DNA of 64,000 nt from NCBI GenBank assembly GCA_032622095.1, contig CP136066.1, positions 6,905,784-6,969,783 of the forward strand, in the 5' to 3' direction. A model generated the notes under the pieces. That model ran no database searches, was not told where the DNA came from, and saw only the letters and a list, made by a program, of their open reading frames with translations. The position numbers were made by a program, and so were the translations under genes. Below, piece by piece: positions 53,463 to 64,000 of the stretch; the first letter of the stretch is position 1, and every line of letters starts with the position of its first letter. This DNA comes from Siphonodentalium dalli. Its lineage: Eukaryota; Mollusca; Scaphopoda; Gadilida; Siphonodentaliidae.

Positions 53463-53827
53463 CCCTGCAGGACAAAACAAGTGTCCATTGGCACCGTGGT
53501 GTATTTGCTGTTCGGCCGCAGTGTCAGAGTTTGTAACTGCAGTTGAGCACCATGGCCGAACGGCAAGTACACCGCGGCCGAACAGCAAGTACACTGCAGC
53601 TGAATGCAAACTACACTGCGACCAAATGGCATGTACACTGTGGTTAGATTTCATGTTTGTATCAGTTTAATGGACGTACACGGAAGCAACTACACCATGG
53701 CCGAACGGCAAGTACACCGCGGCCCAACTGTAGTTAGCCGGTGGAGCCACGGTGTAGTTGAATTTCAGCCGCGGTGGCAACGCTAACCACACCGCGGTTA
53801 AGTGGACACTTGTTTTGTCCAGCAGGG
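53463..53827. mobile_element. CCCTGCAGGAC-ended TIR element (365 bp)
   Basis: CCCTGCAGGACAAAACAAGT then GTCCA, inverted at the right with one mismatch; TA on both sides. The GC-rich interior has repeated GGCCGAACGGCAAGTACAC-like words on about a 22-40 base period. Open frames here are by-products. Confidence 0.75.
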
Positions 53828-53829
53828 TA

Positions 53830-54740
53830 AGTGAAAGTCACTCTCTTCTCAAAACAATCAAAGCGAGAATGGGGGATTATTTACCGAAGCCAACATCTGA
53901 TTAATCTGCACCATATAAAATATACCCACAATCAGTCAAATATATAATGCAAATATGTCTCTTAAAAGCTGGTTACAAAAGACTTGTGATTGTGTCGGGT
54001 TTCTCAAAAGCTGGACTGTGATGTAACTGTTAATAGTTAATACTTCAAACACTTGTTATCGGTAAGTTATTTATTTTCATTTTATTTTGTTATGGTCTCG
54101 TGTGGGCCATGCCTAACCACCATCAAACACCATACAATGACCCGAGCAACCAACAAATTGTTGATAAAACTGATGTATGCTAACAAGATATAATTATATA
54201 TATTTTTACGAAATAAGTTTAATTATTAACCAAACAGTAAATATATCGTAGATATAAAATATCTAGTTTGATGCCAACAAAATGGGAATGACAATTATGT
54301 GTCCCCAGGGAGCAGTATTAAAAAATATATCTCCCCGATAAGAAATTCTCCTATCAGAGTCGGGGTACAATGTTTACTTTAGTGATACATTGTAGTTGCC
54401 ATTCATTTCCCTGGCCACTGTAGCTTCCTGCTGAGCATGTCTTATAAGTCACAGCCGGCTACAGCTTTTTTGCTCAAATACACTCAACAATACTCCATAT
54501 AAACGCAAACACGTGCTTCCGGTCAGCGAAGAGGAACGATAACCTGTAATCATCCGGTATTGCGTCCGGTCGTGATTTGACTTTTTGTTTGAAGAGTGAC
54601 GAATGTGGCTTTGCGAAAAATATATAAATATATCAAAGATAATAATTTATCTCGCGAGGTGAATCAGATAAAATGGAACCACGTGCACATAGTTTGGTTA
54701 TCAGCGCGGTCGGTCGGTTTATAGATTGATTTTTTTTATT
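53830..54740. other. Unassigned intergenic stretch
   Basis: AT-rich; no element ends or coding sequence recognised. Confidence 0.35.
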
Positions 54741-54744
54741 TAAA

Positions 54745-54829
54745 ACCAATAAAATTAACTTGGGTCGGGAGGTTTTGAAGACAGTCGGTCGGGTTACGGG
54801 AAACACGCATTCATTTTGTTTTGGCCTTA
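54745..54829. mobile_element. Orphan right end of a Harbinger-like element
   Basis: GGTCGGGTTACGGGAAACAC then GTTTTGGCC followed by TTA. The matching left end is not found nearby; the only similar left end (51097) lies across FAM50 exon 1. Confidence 0.5.
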
Positions 54830-54887
54830 TCAACAACAATGAAAACCTAAAAATTGGACCACCAGGAATAAATGTACTTTTACATTA

Positions 54888-55431
54888 GGCTTAACAAAAA
54901 AAATTTATCAGTGTTTCTGCTAACGGACATGATTCCTATTACTGATTGTATTCCTGACTTCGTTGATATTTAATGAATTCTCAGTACTGACATTTAAAAT
55001 AATAATTTATTCAACATGTACCTGTGCCAGGTCCAGGGCTAATGATCTTTTTGGTGTGTACCGGTATATTAATTAGATACATGTACACATTACTGAAACA
55101 ATAGAATTAGAAATAGCCAAGTGGATAATTTGGCTAGTTTTCAATAACTTTCTTGCCCTGAGAATGTGAGACCTGTATGCTATTTGAACTGTTCACAACT
55201 TATTCTGGGTGATAATCTTTTCAAAATAGAAATCTAGTCAAAGACGAAAAACAAATAATTGACACATCTTCATATACAGGCTTTTTATGTTTCTGTATAG
55301 ACATTATATTTATTATTATGGTATATTTAAACAAAATATATATATATAAAATCAGCACAAAATTATGAGTCGGAGGTTTCGGACATGGGTCAGTCAGGTT
55401 AGCAGAAATACAGGTAATTTTGTTTTAGGAT
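54888..55431. mobile_element. PIF/Harbinger-like MITE (544 bp)
   Basis: Left GGCTTAACAAAAAAAATTTA with GTGTTTCTGCTAAC; right GTTAGCAGAAATACAGGTAA and TTTTGTTTTAGGAT. TTA at 54885-54887 and 55432-55434. Older than the copies at 23 and 34 kb. Confidence 0.65.
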
Positions 55432-55439
55432 TTACTCTC

Positions 55440-56200
55440 TAAACATTTATGAAGTTATATTCTTGTCCATATGTACATGTATGTTTATAAATCAGCATTT
55501 GTGTCAATTAAATCTTAATGTATTTATTTCAGTTTTCTAACTACCGGTATTTAATATGTTGCGTATGAAGTATAAATAGTAGGACTACTGCTGGTCGATT
55601 TGCACAAAATGCCCATCATGATGCATTTGGTAGAACGCTTCTGAGTTCTGAAACTAATATTTTCAAAATATGAGAGGCCATTATGTGGCTTGATTGCTTT
55701 GAATCGGTCAGTAAGCATTTCTTCTTCCAATGACGCATAATATATATTTACCTGTATTCTTGAGCCTTATAAGCTTTCGCTTGGTGTGGCTAATACGTTT
55801 GTTCTTGATTTCAATTTTTTTTTGCGTATGTCTTTGAAATCATAGTAAAATTAGTTTTCTTTATCTCTCCAATGATCATTAAGAATTTATTTAAAGTAAT
55901 TTATTGTATTTGCCAATATATATATTAGGCCTACTTTATATTGTTGATAGTGTCTTTGAGGCGCGAGTAGATACAAATTACATAACCGGGAACTACTATA
56001 GACTATATTCTTATTATAAATATTTAAATATATTATTATACATTAATATATTGTCTTTCTTCAAAAAGTTTAATGAAAACAAATAAAAAAGACAATTGTG
56101 GAAAATTAAATGCTATTCCCATTGCATATATAACTTATTATAAGAGTTTCGCGATGTATGCCCGCGATCCACTGTGAGTGAGTGTGACTGTGTATCCCGG
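55440..56200. other. Unassigned intergenic stretch
   Basis: AT-rich with short frames only; nothing recognised. Confidence 0.35.
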
Positions 56201-56208
56201 TGATTCGT

Positions 56209-57825
56209 GGTCATACTCTTGGGCTCCAAATAAACATACATGCACGTTTATTATTTTTCTTGAGAAATCCCCCTCAGTGCTTATTTGGGTCTGCACGTTT
56301 ATTAATATTTTGAAGCTATGAAAATTTAAATCAGCACAAATTCAAGATTTCTATATGATTCTGCTGTAAAAATGATGGGCTTTATTTTGCATGTACTCTT
56401 GAGTGCCTAATAAAAGTACAGGGTGGAATAATAGCAGGCTTGTCAAAGTACCGCCGGTACCAAGGTAGTCGGTACCGGTACCGGTACTGTGTTGGAACCG
56501 CGGTACCGGTACTGGCGTTGTATTGTTTATTCCACTACATATCACACATTTAAAAGAGTATATTCTAATATAAATAATGTGGTAATTACTGGTAATGTAT
56601 AGCACTTTGTGCCAGTTTTTGGTGATTGTTGTGGATGACAAAATCAGACAAATACAACCATGTCAGACTATCCTAATGCACGTATGCCACAGCAGCCATA
56701 CATAAATGTGTGACAAACATGCATTAGTATAGTCTGAAATAGTTGGATTTATCACCCACAACAATCACCTAAAATGTGCCATAATTTAGGCAGCCTGATA
56801 GGTGTTAGAACTTTTATGTTTAGGGCTTCAGCCGCTCAAATACATACATCGGAAAGATGGGTATATATATATGGTGAATGACAATTTAAACTGAAATAAA
56901 TTTTATGTACCTGCAAGGCTGCAATCCTCAGATGTAAGCTATAATGTAACACACATTGAGTCAATGACACATATATAGCTATATACATTGTTGACTAAAA
57001 TGATAACATCTTCAAGACTCGGCATCCGCCGCCGCGTGCTTGACCCGTTGACACATAGTAGCATACCATAATGCAAGCGGCAGTTGCGGCACACTTAAAA
57101 GAGCAAAGTTCCTTCAATTTTAATCGATCTATACTGATATATTTACTGTTTTTGGCGAGTACCGAGAACCGTCGGTACTGAGTATCAGAACCGGTACCGT
57201 TGAAACGGCCAAGTACCGCCGGTACCGGTACCGGTTGACAAGCCTGAATAATAGTACAGGTTGGAAAATGTCGCGTAACTGAATAATAGTACAGGGCGGA
57301 ATAAACGTACATACCGGTACTGGAAATATTAGTACCGGTACCATACATCCCAACAAAACGCACCATCTGACTGGTTTACTGATGCCATGTGACAGAAATA
57401 GTTTCGATGGATAGCCAGGTCTGTGAATCTACAGTGTGCTGATCACTGTCAACAATCAGAGTTCATTTATGTATGAATAACACAATTTAAGATTGGTGAA
57501 TTATTTCTTTTGGTTACGGTAATTTAATAAACGTACAGGACCAAATAACGATCGTACAGGTGGGAATTTTACCTCAATTTTAATAATCGGACATGTATGT
57601 TTATTAGGCACTCAAGAGTACATATTCAAGTATGTGGCAAACCAAAACACCACATGATACATACATGTACCTGTACTACATGTTGACTCGTATACTTGAA
57701 CCTGCTATAAAAATTATTTGGTTAACCACAGTTGATGTTTTGCTCAGAGTTCCCCCTGCACTATTATTTGGGCCTGCACTATTATTTGGGCCTGCACTTT
57801 TATTTTGAGCACGAGAGTATGTAGT
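56209..57825. mobile_element. Foldback element with AATAAA-rich arms
   Basis: CATACTCTTGGGCTCCAAAT at the left pairs with ACATACTCTCGTGCTCAAAA (inverse, about 57825) at the right. TGTACTCTTGAGTGCCTAAT at about 56391 pairs with its inverse near 57620. A hAT-like element is nested in the loop. Confidence 0.55.
56435..57246. mobile_element. hAT-like MITE with GGTACC clusters (812 bp)
   Basis: CAGGCTTGTCAA at the left and its exact inverse TTGACAAGCCTG at the right. A perfect 8-bp duplication AATAATAG lies at 56427-56434 and 57247-57254. Dense GGTACCGGTACC runs sit just inside both ends, and 56610-56790 contains a nested palindrome. Confidence 0.88.
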
Positions 57826-57829
57826 GAGG

Positions 57830-58560
57830 TGTGAAGTTACTGCCATCACCATGCTGCTTACACAATTAATAGCTAATCACTCTCCCAAAAACATCACCAC
57901 GGTGTTGAGTGCTTTCCTTATCATCGCACACGCTTTCTGTACTGCATGCGAAAAATTGAAAATCATCTAGAATAACCTAAAAACAAATTGCTGATGTGTG
58001 TGACACTTTCACATTCAGGAACTGTGTATCTGCAACGTTGACAATGGTTGACATTTTTTTTCGAGAGACCTCTGAGCGGGTGCCCAACATTATTTTACTT
58101 CACCTAATTTCGTTGTACAATACAATAGGGCCTAAAATTCTTCATTTTATCTTTCAACAATTTGCAAGAATTATCTTCTAACAAAACTATTAAATCACCT
58201 ATGATCTGGATATCTAAACCAGAATGGTGGAGCTTAGTTTGTTGTTTTTGTTCTCTTGTGGGAAAAACGCTAACTGCGGATCATGAAATGAAACTATACC
58301 GATGACCTTGACATTGAATATTCTACAAAACCTTCACCTTTAAGTTCTATCAAAAGAAGAATCACAAAACAAATCTGATTTGAAGCCTAAAATTTAACGT
58401 GTTTGGTTTTCCCCGGTTTACGGTGGATCAAAATAGATCGATAAGACCACACTTTAAATTCACTTATATGGACATTATACATGCATATGCCACATGCAGA
58501 GTTATCCGAATTAGAAATTTAGAAAAAATCGGATCCAGACTTTTCCCCATGAAGCATGAA
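57830..58560. other. Unassigned intergenic stretch
   Basis: No coding sequence or clear repeat ends. Confidence 0.35.
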
Positions 58561-58564
58561 AAAA

Positions 58565-58790
58565 TAAAGAGCATTGATTGCCATCCTCTCCTGATATGAT
58601 GGGAATAAAGAGCATTGATTGTCATCTTGTCCCCGGTATGGTGAAAATAAAGAGCGTTTTGTCATCATGCCCCTGATATATGGTGAAAATAAAGAGCGTT
58701 TTTGTCAACTTGTCCCCGATATGGTGAAAATAAAGAGGGTTTATTGTCATTCTGTACCCGATATGGTGAAAATAAAGAACGCGTGTCTCA
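58565..58790. repeat. About 44-bp tandem repeat, five units
   Basis: Units with GATATGGTGAAAATAAAGAG and CGTTTTGTCATC. The AATAAAGAGCG word also occurs at 44.3-44.4 kb, linking this to the dispersed-element family there. Confidence 0.8.
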
Positions 58791-58829
58791 ATTATTTACG
58801 AAAATTTAAACCAGCTGGAACATGATATG

Positions 58830-59340
58830 GCTATAACAAGTTTTTAAAGTACCGGTATAACAGATTTCTTGTTTTATCTGCGTGTGAATTTACTCATGAG
58901 CACATAGGCCTACCGGTACGCACTTATAATAAATTGTAATTATATATATAATTGAGATGTTGTACGGAACATTTTATATGCCTCCTAATTTGGGAGTTTA
59001 ATTATCTAACTGACGTACCGGTACGTAGGCCTACCGGTATATGAAGGAGTTGTGAAATGGTTTTATATACATCCTTGAAATATTTTATCAAAATTTCACA
59101 AATTTATTTGACAAAATTCACCATTTTCACATTTCATGATTCCTTTTTATGTGTACTATGTTGTTTACAATGGGTTAATTAATGCACCTATTCCTGATAA
59201 GAAACATTGTGTTGAAATCATAAGTCACTGGACTACGTATCTGGTCATGACCGATGTCTGTATTTTAGAGCTACGTGGATCCTATCACTGCCTGTGCTGT
59301 ACGTTACAGTGTTATGTTCACAAACAATGGTTTTAACATG
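58830..59340. other. Unassigned intergenic stretch
   Basis: Contains several TACCGGTA words; nothing coding. Confidence 0.35.
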
Positions 59341-59348
59341 CGGACTCT

Positions 59349-59975
59349 TGATACATCACCACCACCACCATCATCCATCCATCATGATCATCATAATCAC
59401 CATCATCACCATCATCACCATCATCCATCAATCCATCATCATCATCATCAGCATCATCGTCGTCGTCATCACCACCATCACCCACCACCAGCATCATCCA
59501 CCATCAGCATCATCCATCATCGGCATCATCATCATGATCACCACCATCATCATTATCACCATCATCATCAGCAGCAGCAGCATCATCGTCGTCGTCATCA
59601 TCACCACCATCATCAGCATCATCCACCATCAGCATCATCCATCATCGGCATCACTACCACCATCATCATCATCATCATCGTCATCCACCACCACCATCAT
59701 CATCGTCCATCATCGGCATCACCACCATCACCATCATCATCAGCAGCAGCACAACCACCACCATAAGCATCACCATCATCAGCATCGAGCATAATCATCA
59801 TAATCATCACCATCATCATCATTATCATCAGCAGCACCACCACCACCATCAGCATCATCCATCACCGGCATCACCATCATAATCATCATCATCATCATCA
59901 TCACCACCACCATCATTCATCCATCATCATCATCATCATCATCAGCATCGATCATCATCCACCATCATCATCACT
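59349..59975. repeat. CAT/CAC/CAG compound microsatellite (about 620 bp)
   Basis: An imperfect mix of CATCAT, CATCAC, CACCAC and CAGCAG on the plus strand. The His-rich and Ile-rich open frames (163 and 166 codons) are by-products. Confidence 0.95.
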
Positions 59976-60177
59976 TGTGACTTTTAGTTCCATTTGAACT
60001 GGTGGTATTTGGAGTTTTTGGTCGTGGCCTCTAGTCATATTAGATAAAAATTTCTGGGGAAAAACATGCTTGGCTCAACGTTATAGCATCCATTTAGAAT
60101 CTTATATGCCTCTATGGGGTCAACCGGAATCTCATGAATATCAGGTTTAGTCTTATTCATCGTTCTTTGTATGTCTT

Positions 60178-60592
60178 AAAGGTCCTCAATCCGATCAGAC
60201 GCTCCTAAATTACCATTTCTTTGACTTCTGGGGTAAAAAATATTTGATTCGAGTCGAAGAACCCACCCATCAAAGTTCAGAGTGATCAGATATCGATTTT
60301 TGAAGTTTGTTATTTCTCGAGATGTGTAATAATATGTGACCCAGAAACGTGTGGTCAAACGGAGGGTCTCGGACAAAATTGCGGATGAAGATGGATCACT
60401 CTAAAATCAAGTGGTAATACGGTCAAATTTCGTGATACTTTAGTGATAATACGGCCATATTTAGTTGAACAAAATGTTGATAAATAACAAGTTTGGGGAA
60501 ATTTTATAACATATAGTTGACAGTGGTTAGCATTAATTTTTGTTGTATCGTGATGGTATGGGGACCGACTGATCGGATTGAGTACCTTTACT
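60178..60592. mobile_element. GGTACTCAATCCGAT-ended MITE, copy 2
   Basis: AAGGTCCTCAATCCGATCAG at the left and its near inverse at the right, with TA on both sides. Inverted relative to the copy at 15187-15600. Confidence 0.75.
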
Positions 60593-60659
60593 TGTGGAAC
60601 TAACTTTGTCACCATTCGTTGAATTCTTTCAAGTGTTATATACTTTGGTACTTGAGGTA

Positions 60660-60960
60660 TGGGTTCCAAATTGTGTCACTACCACCATGGAGTGATATCT
60701 ACCATGCATGCGCATGATACTATACCACGATAGATGGCACTGTACTATGGTGGTGTACCATGTTACACTTGGTACTACCATATGGTACTACCACGGTACA
60801 GTAATATTTAGTACTATTGTACTACAATGCAGTGGAACTGTACCAGGGTAATCTACCATGGTACAGTTAGTACTACGATGGTACTACCACGGTAAAGTTA
60901 TGTTTCCAATGGTATGTCGTGGTTCTTGTGAACTGTATACCATGTTACAGGTTTGATGTA
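60660..60960. repeat. TACCATGGTA-rich cryptic repeat
   Basis: About a dozen variants of ACCATGGTACTACCA in both orientations without fixed spacing. Confidence 0.5.
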
Positions 60961-61004
60961 AAGTGCCTTTTGTCATATTGGACTAGATTATTCTACTATA
61001 TATG

Positions 61005-61475
61005 TAGACCAAGTCTTCTAGGTACAAAAACAGCTTGAGGTTGGATTGGTGCTGTTTTTTGGACCGTCCATTGACGGCACTCTTTTAGCTATACCATATT
61101 TTCATTAACAAGATGTACTACATTTACATGTGGAGTCCGGGTATTCGTGAACTCCTGAATATTTTTAATCATCTGACATGGCCGCGACAAATCGAAATTC
61201 ACTGGAAAACAAGGCTTTGTTTAATTATAAATCTAAGTGCTTGTGACATTCAAGGGACCTCTGATATACGTATGTTTCATATATCAACATGTTTGGGAAA
61301 GGCTGCCCTCTATATATGTTTATATACGCAAAGCGTACATTTCACATAATCTGAAGAATACAAGCAAGATTATGGGCGTAAAGTATGTAACAGAAGAGTA
61401 ACCCGACGGGACTCTGTCCAAGACAACATCACGATTCGCCGTTCTACGTTCCTCGCCAATCATAGCTAAAGGGGT
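61005..61475. mobile_element. Foldback element, copy Y
   Basis: A diverged relative of copy X (7186-8827): GTACTACATTTACATGTGGA, ATCATCTGACATGGCCG, GGAAAGGCTGCCCTCT and the AAAGTATGTAACAGAAGAGT arm. It has no piggyBac-like insertion. Confidence 0.55.
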
Positions 61476-61688
61476 CACTCGCACCAAAACAAGTGCTGAA
61501 GGATACACAGGTTTTGAAAATGTGCTGAAGGATACACATGGTTTGGAAATATGCTGAAGGGTATACAGCTAGGGCTTGTGGTCGGCATTAACACCGTCCG
61601 TTACTTAGACTGTGTTTCTGAAATTCTGGCGTCCATTATTAGTTTTGTTTTCAGTTAATTTTAATTATCATTGGAACGTAAACACTTA

Positions 61689-63786
61689 GGCCGGATTCGT
61701 CATCTCCGGTTTAAACCTCCGAGTTTAAACCTGGTTTAAACCTACATTGGCGGTCCAGCCAAACCAGGTCTAAGGGGGCGTTTTGTCGTCCAATTGCCAG
61801 CTAATTGACAACTCGATTCGGTGATATGATTATGCAATCATACTACCCTAGCTCTTACCAATCGGATCAAAAGATAGGCCGATATAATGGTTATTGACAA
61901 GTCATAAATTATCGTGACCGCGTTCACGCTCAACGGATTTATTCATTGAGAAACAAGTATCGCTCATTGACTATTAATTCGATCTCATTCTGTGTTTAAA
62001 TCAATTTAGCAAAGGGCATGTCTCTCAACACGAGTTTCACGCTCTGTTCATCACTTTGTTTGTGAAGGATTTCTGCAAGATGTTTCACCCGCAAAGACAA
62101 CATTTGGTGTATTTACATGTATATCTGTATATATTAAAGGGTATAGGAGCTGTCTATCTGTACGTCCGTTTGCACCTGTTCTCCAATACCCCTGGACCGA
62201 TTTCAATTAAATTAGATGTGGTGATTCGTGAGGTATAACGGCGTTAAGATTTTTAAAATTTTGATTTAAAAATAAGTAAAATATAATTTTAAAAAAATGA
62301 AAAAATTGTGTTAAATTGAGTAAGGAGTTGAATCTAAAAAGAAACAAAATTTAAATTAGCATTTGTTTGTTTTAAATTTAATTAAATGTGTTTTTTAATT
62401 AAAATGTTCAAATGATAAAAATGTGCGCAAAGCCCCTCTGGGGCTGAATAAAGTCTCCATAATCGAGTCAATCCTGGACCAAGAGGCCAGTCAAGTGAAG
62501 GCAGTTTGCTTATGAGTAGTGCACACCATAAGTGGCATCTAAACTGTTGGAGGTGGGTAACCACGCGGAGGGACAGCTTTTAATACAGAAATATATTACA
62601 TGCGTTGATTTTTTTTCAATGTCATAAATTTCCCGTCATGCAGAAAATCAAAAAGGTTCCCAGGTTTTGAACTGGTAGAATATTATGGGAATTTATGGGC
62701 GTAGCCAGAGTAGAGCTTTGTGGCATGATCTATATCAAAATAAGTTATCATATAGCAATATAAGTTTAGGATGGCAAACTATGTGTATAGCATGTCTGGT
62801 CATGCAGTAGCATCGTTTTGGTGTCAAAATTAAAACGTTGAACCCTTCAAATGAATTCGTAGAAAACACCAGTATTTGTGATTGCCACAACCCAAACAAA
62901 CAAAACCACAGTATAGTTGTAAAAATCATATATATCATGTCCATATCTGATCGAGAAAAGCTCGCGTGCGAATGCATGAATCAACTGTCGGCAGTCACCA
63001 CTTAGAAACGCCCTCACTCAAGATTATTTACAGCTCCACCCTTTGACTGATTGTTTGATTATATCAAATCCAGTCGTAAGTCGGGATTTTTTTACCCTGT
63101 GCCAATGCATTCTCTTATATATGCGAGTCGACCATAGGTCGCCTCGCATATATAAGAGAATGCATTGGCCTAACAATTTTTTATCATGTTTTTTAAATAA
63201 ATGTTTCTTACAATTTTTAGGACATAAAATAAAATAACATCCATTACCCTGCAGGGAGCCCCACACATATATAGAAGCACATAGAAGAGTGTCGTCTGCT
63301 CATGTTTGTCTGGGGCTCTGTATGGGTGAAATTATACTGATTCGTCATCTCAAGATTAGGCTCATAAAGCTGGTTTAGCTGGACCGCCGAATTAGATGGT
63401 TTAGTTGCCGGTTTAATTAAGCTTATAAAACGAAAAACCAATATTGAAATTGACAAAAACTTATCCCCATATATATACGCTTTATATGTGTGACTGCTTC
63501 TCGCTTGTACATTTCCAATCAAAATATGACCGCTGTCGTAATTATTGATTTTCGCAATCAATAAAACGAGGCGGTCCGCATTAGGAAAGTACGTTTAATT
63601 ATCTCGACGATAGAGACACTACTGCTAAACCACTGGTCTGGCTGGACCAGGTTTAAACCAGAGATGACGAATGCGTCACTTAGACCTGCGGTCTCGGGTT
63701 TAAACCACGAATTTTGCTGATTCACGGCGGTTTAAACCTAGAGGTTTACGTAGACCAGGTTTAAACCTGAGATGACGAATCCGGCC
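61689..63786. mobile_element. PIF/Harbinger-like element, GGCCGGATTCG ends (2.1 kb)
   Basis: GGCCGGATTCGTCATCTC then GGTTTAAACC, inverted at the right. TTA at 61686-61688 and 63787-63789. Further GGTTTAAACC and GAGATGACGAATG words lie inside near the right end. Contains a partial double-hairpin copy. No transposase recognised. Confidence 0.78.
63045..63338. mobile_element. Partial double-hairpin element nested in the Harbinger-like element
   Basis: The left hairpin starts at 63095 (CCCTGTGCCAATGC). The inside matches 2060-2200, with CCTGCAGGGAGCCCC and GGGGCTCTGTATGGGTGAAA, then stops at 63338. Its left flank ATATCAAATCCAGTCGTAAG is the inverse of the right flank at 2340-2385. Confidence 0.75.
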
Positions 63787-64000
63787 TTATTATCTAACAG
63801 AAATCATGGCAGATACGAAAACTAAACGCCATTTAGAATGGAATTTCAAAACCTGTGTACCCTTCAGCACATTTTCAAAACATATGTACCCTTCAGCACT
63901 TTTTTGGTGAGAGTGACCCCTTCAGCCCAACTATATTAATTAGCCCAACTATAGTTATATATATACTATATACGCTTAATTCTCGAAAGTAGTGTTTAAA

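Noticed and set aside
51097-54829. A 3.7-kb Harbinger-like element spanning FAM50 exon 1
   Set aside because: The two ends match only loosely and the span would include exon 1 and the 51-bp array; orphan ends of separate copies are likelier.
59275-59794. His-rich and Ile-rich frames of 163 and 166 codons
   Set aside because: Translations of a CAT/CAC microsatellite in two frames; no flanking coding sequence.

Overview
The window is AT-rich nuclear DNA from an invertebrate animal, most likely a bivalve mollusc. The only recognisable cellular gene is split by four introns with GT-AG sites. The repeats include forms I associate with bivalve genomes: tracts around GGGGCATAACTCT, (GGAC)n-type tails and many ACATGTA motifs. 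No contig name or search was available, so the taxon is inference.

The gene is a FAM50/XAP5 homologue on the minus strand, running from 51866 (ATG) to 33238 (TGA). Five exons join in phase to 352 codons plus a stop, so it looks intact: 51866-51674, 46608-46469, 41574-41430, 39170-39101 and 33748-33238. About 1.06 kb of coding sequence is spread over 18.6 kb. The introns (about 5.1, 4.9, 2.3 and 5.4 kb) are made largely of transposable elements and minisatellites. I found no second cellular gene, no rRNA, no intact tRNA gene and no CRISPR array.

Layout. 0-12.7 kb: a dense nest of small inverted-repeat elements, including a palindromic family with 8-bp target duplications (hAT-like), piggyBac-like elements flanked by TTAA, a pogo-like palindrome, a double-hairpin cassette and a 44-bp minisatellite grown inside a MITE. 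12.7-21.9 kb: minisatellites and a long degenerate tandem element (17.45-20.64 kb). 22-27 kb: bivalve-type dispersed repeats interrupted by a PIF/Harbinger-like element. 27-33 kb: a hAT-like element and two related inverted-repeat elements, one about 4.6 kb. 33.2-51.9 kb: the FAM50 gene with its loaded introns, including a broken L2/CR1-type retrotransposon tail, a 36-bp array with a six-monomer higher-order repeat, and two large minisatellites in intron 1. 52.2-64 kb: a 51-bp minisatellite just upstream of the gene, more TIR elements, a CAT/CAC microsatellite, and a 2.1-kb Harbinger-like element at the right edge.

No element carries a recognisable transposase, so the DNA elements are presumably mobilised, if at all, by enzymes coded elsewhere. 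The most unusual signals are a two-hairpin cassette shared by several MITE families, insertions whose order can be read base by base (target duplications interrupted by later elements, an empty-site relative in the same window), and a duplicated FAM50 splice-acceptor fragment split by a piggyBac-like element exactly at its TTAA.
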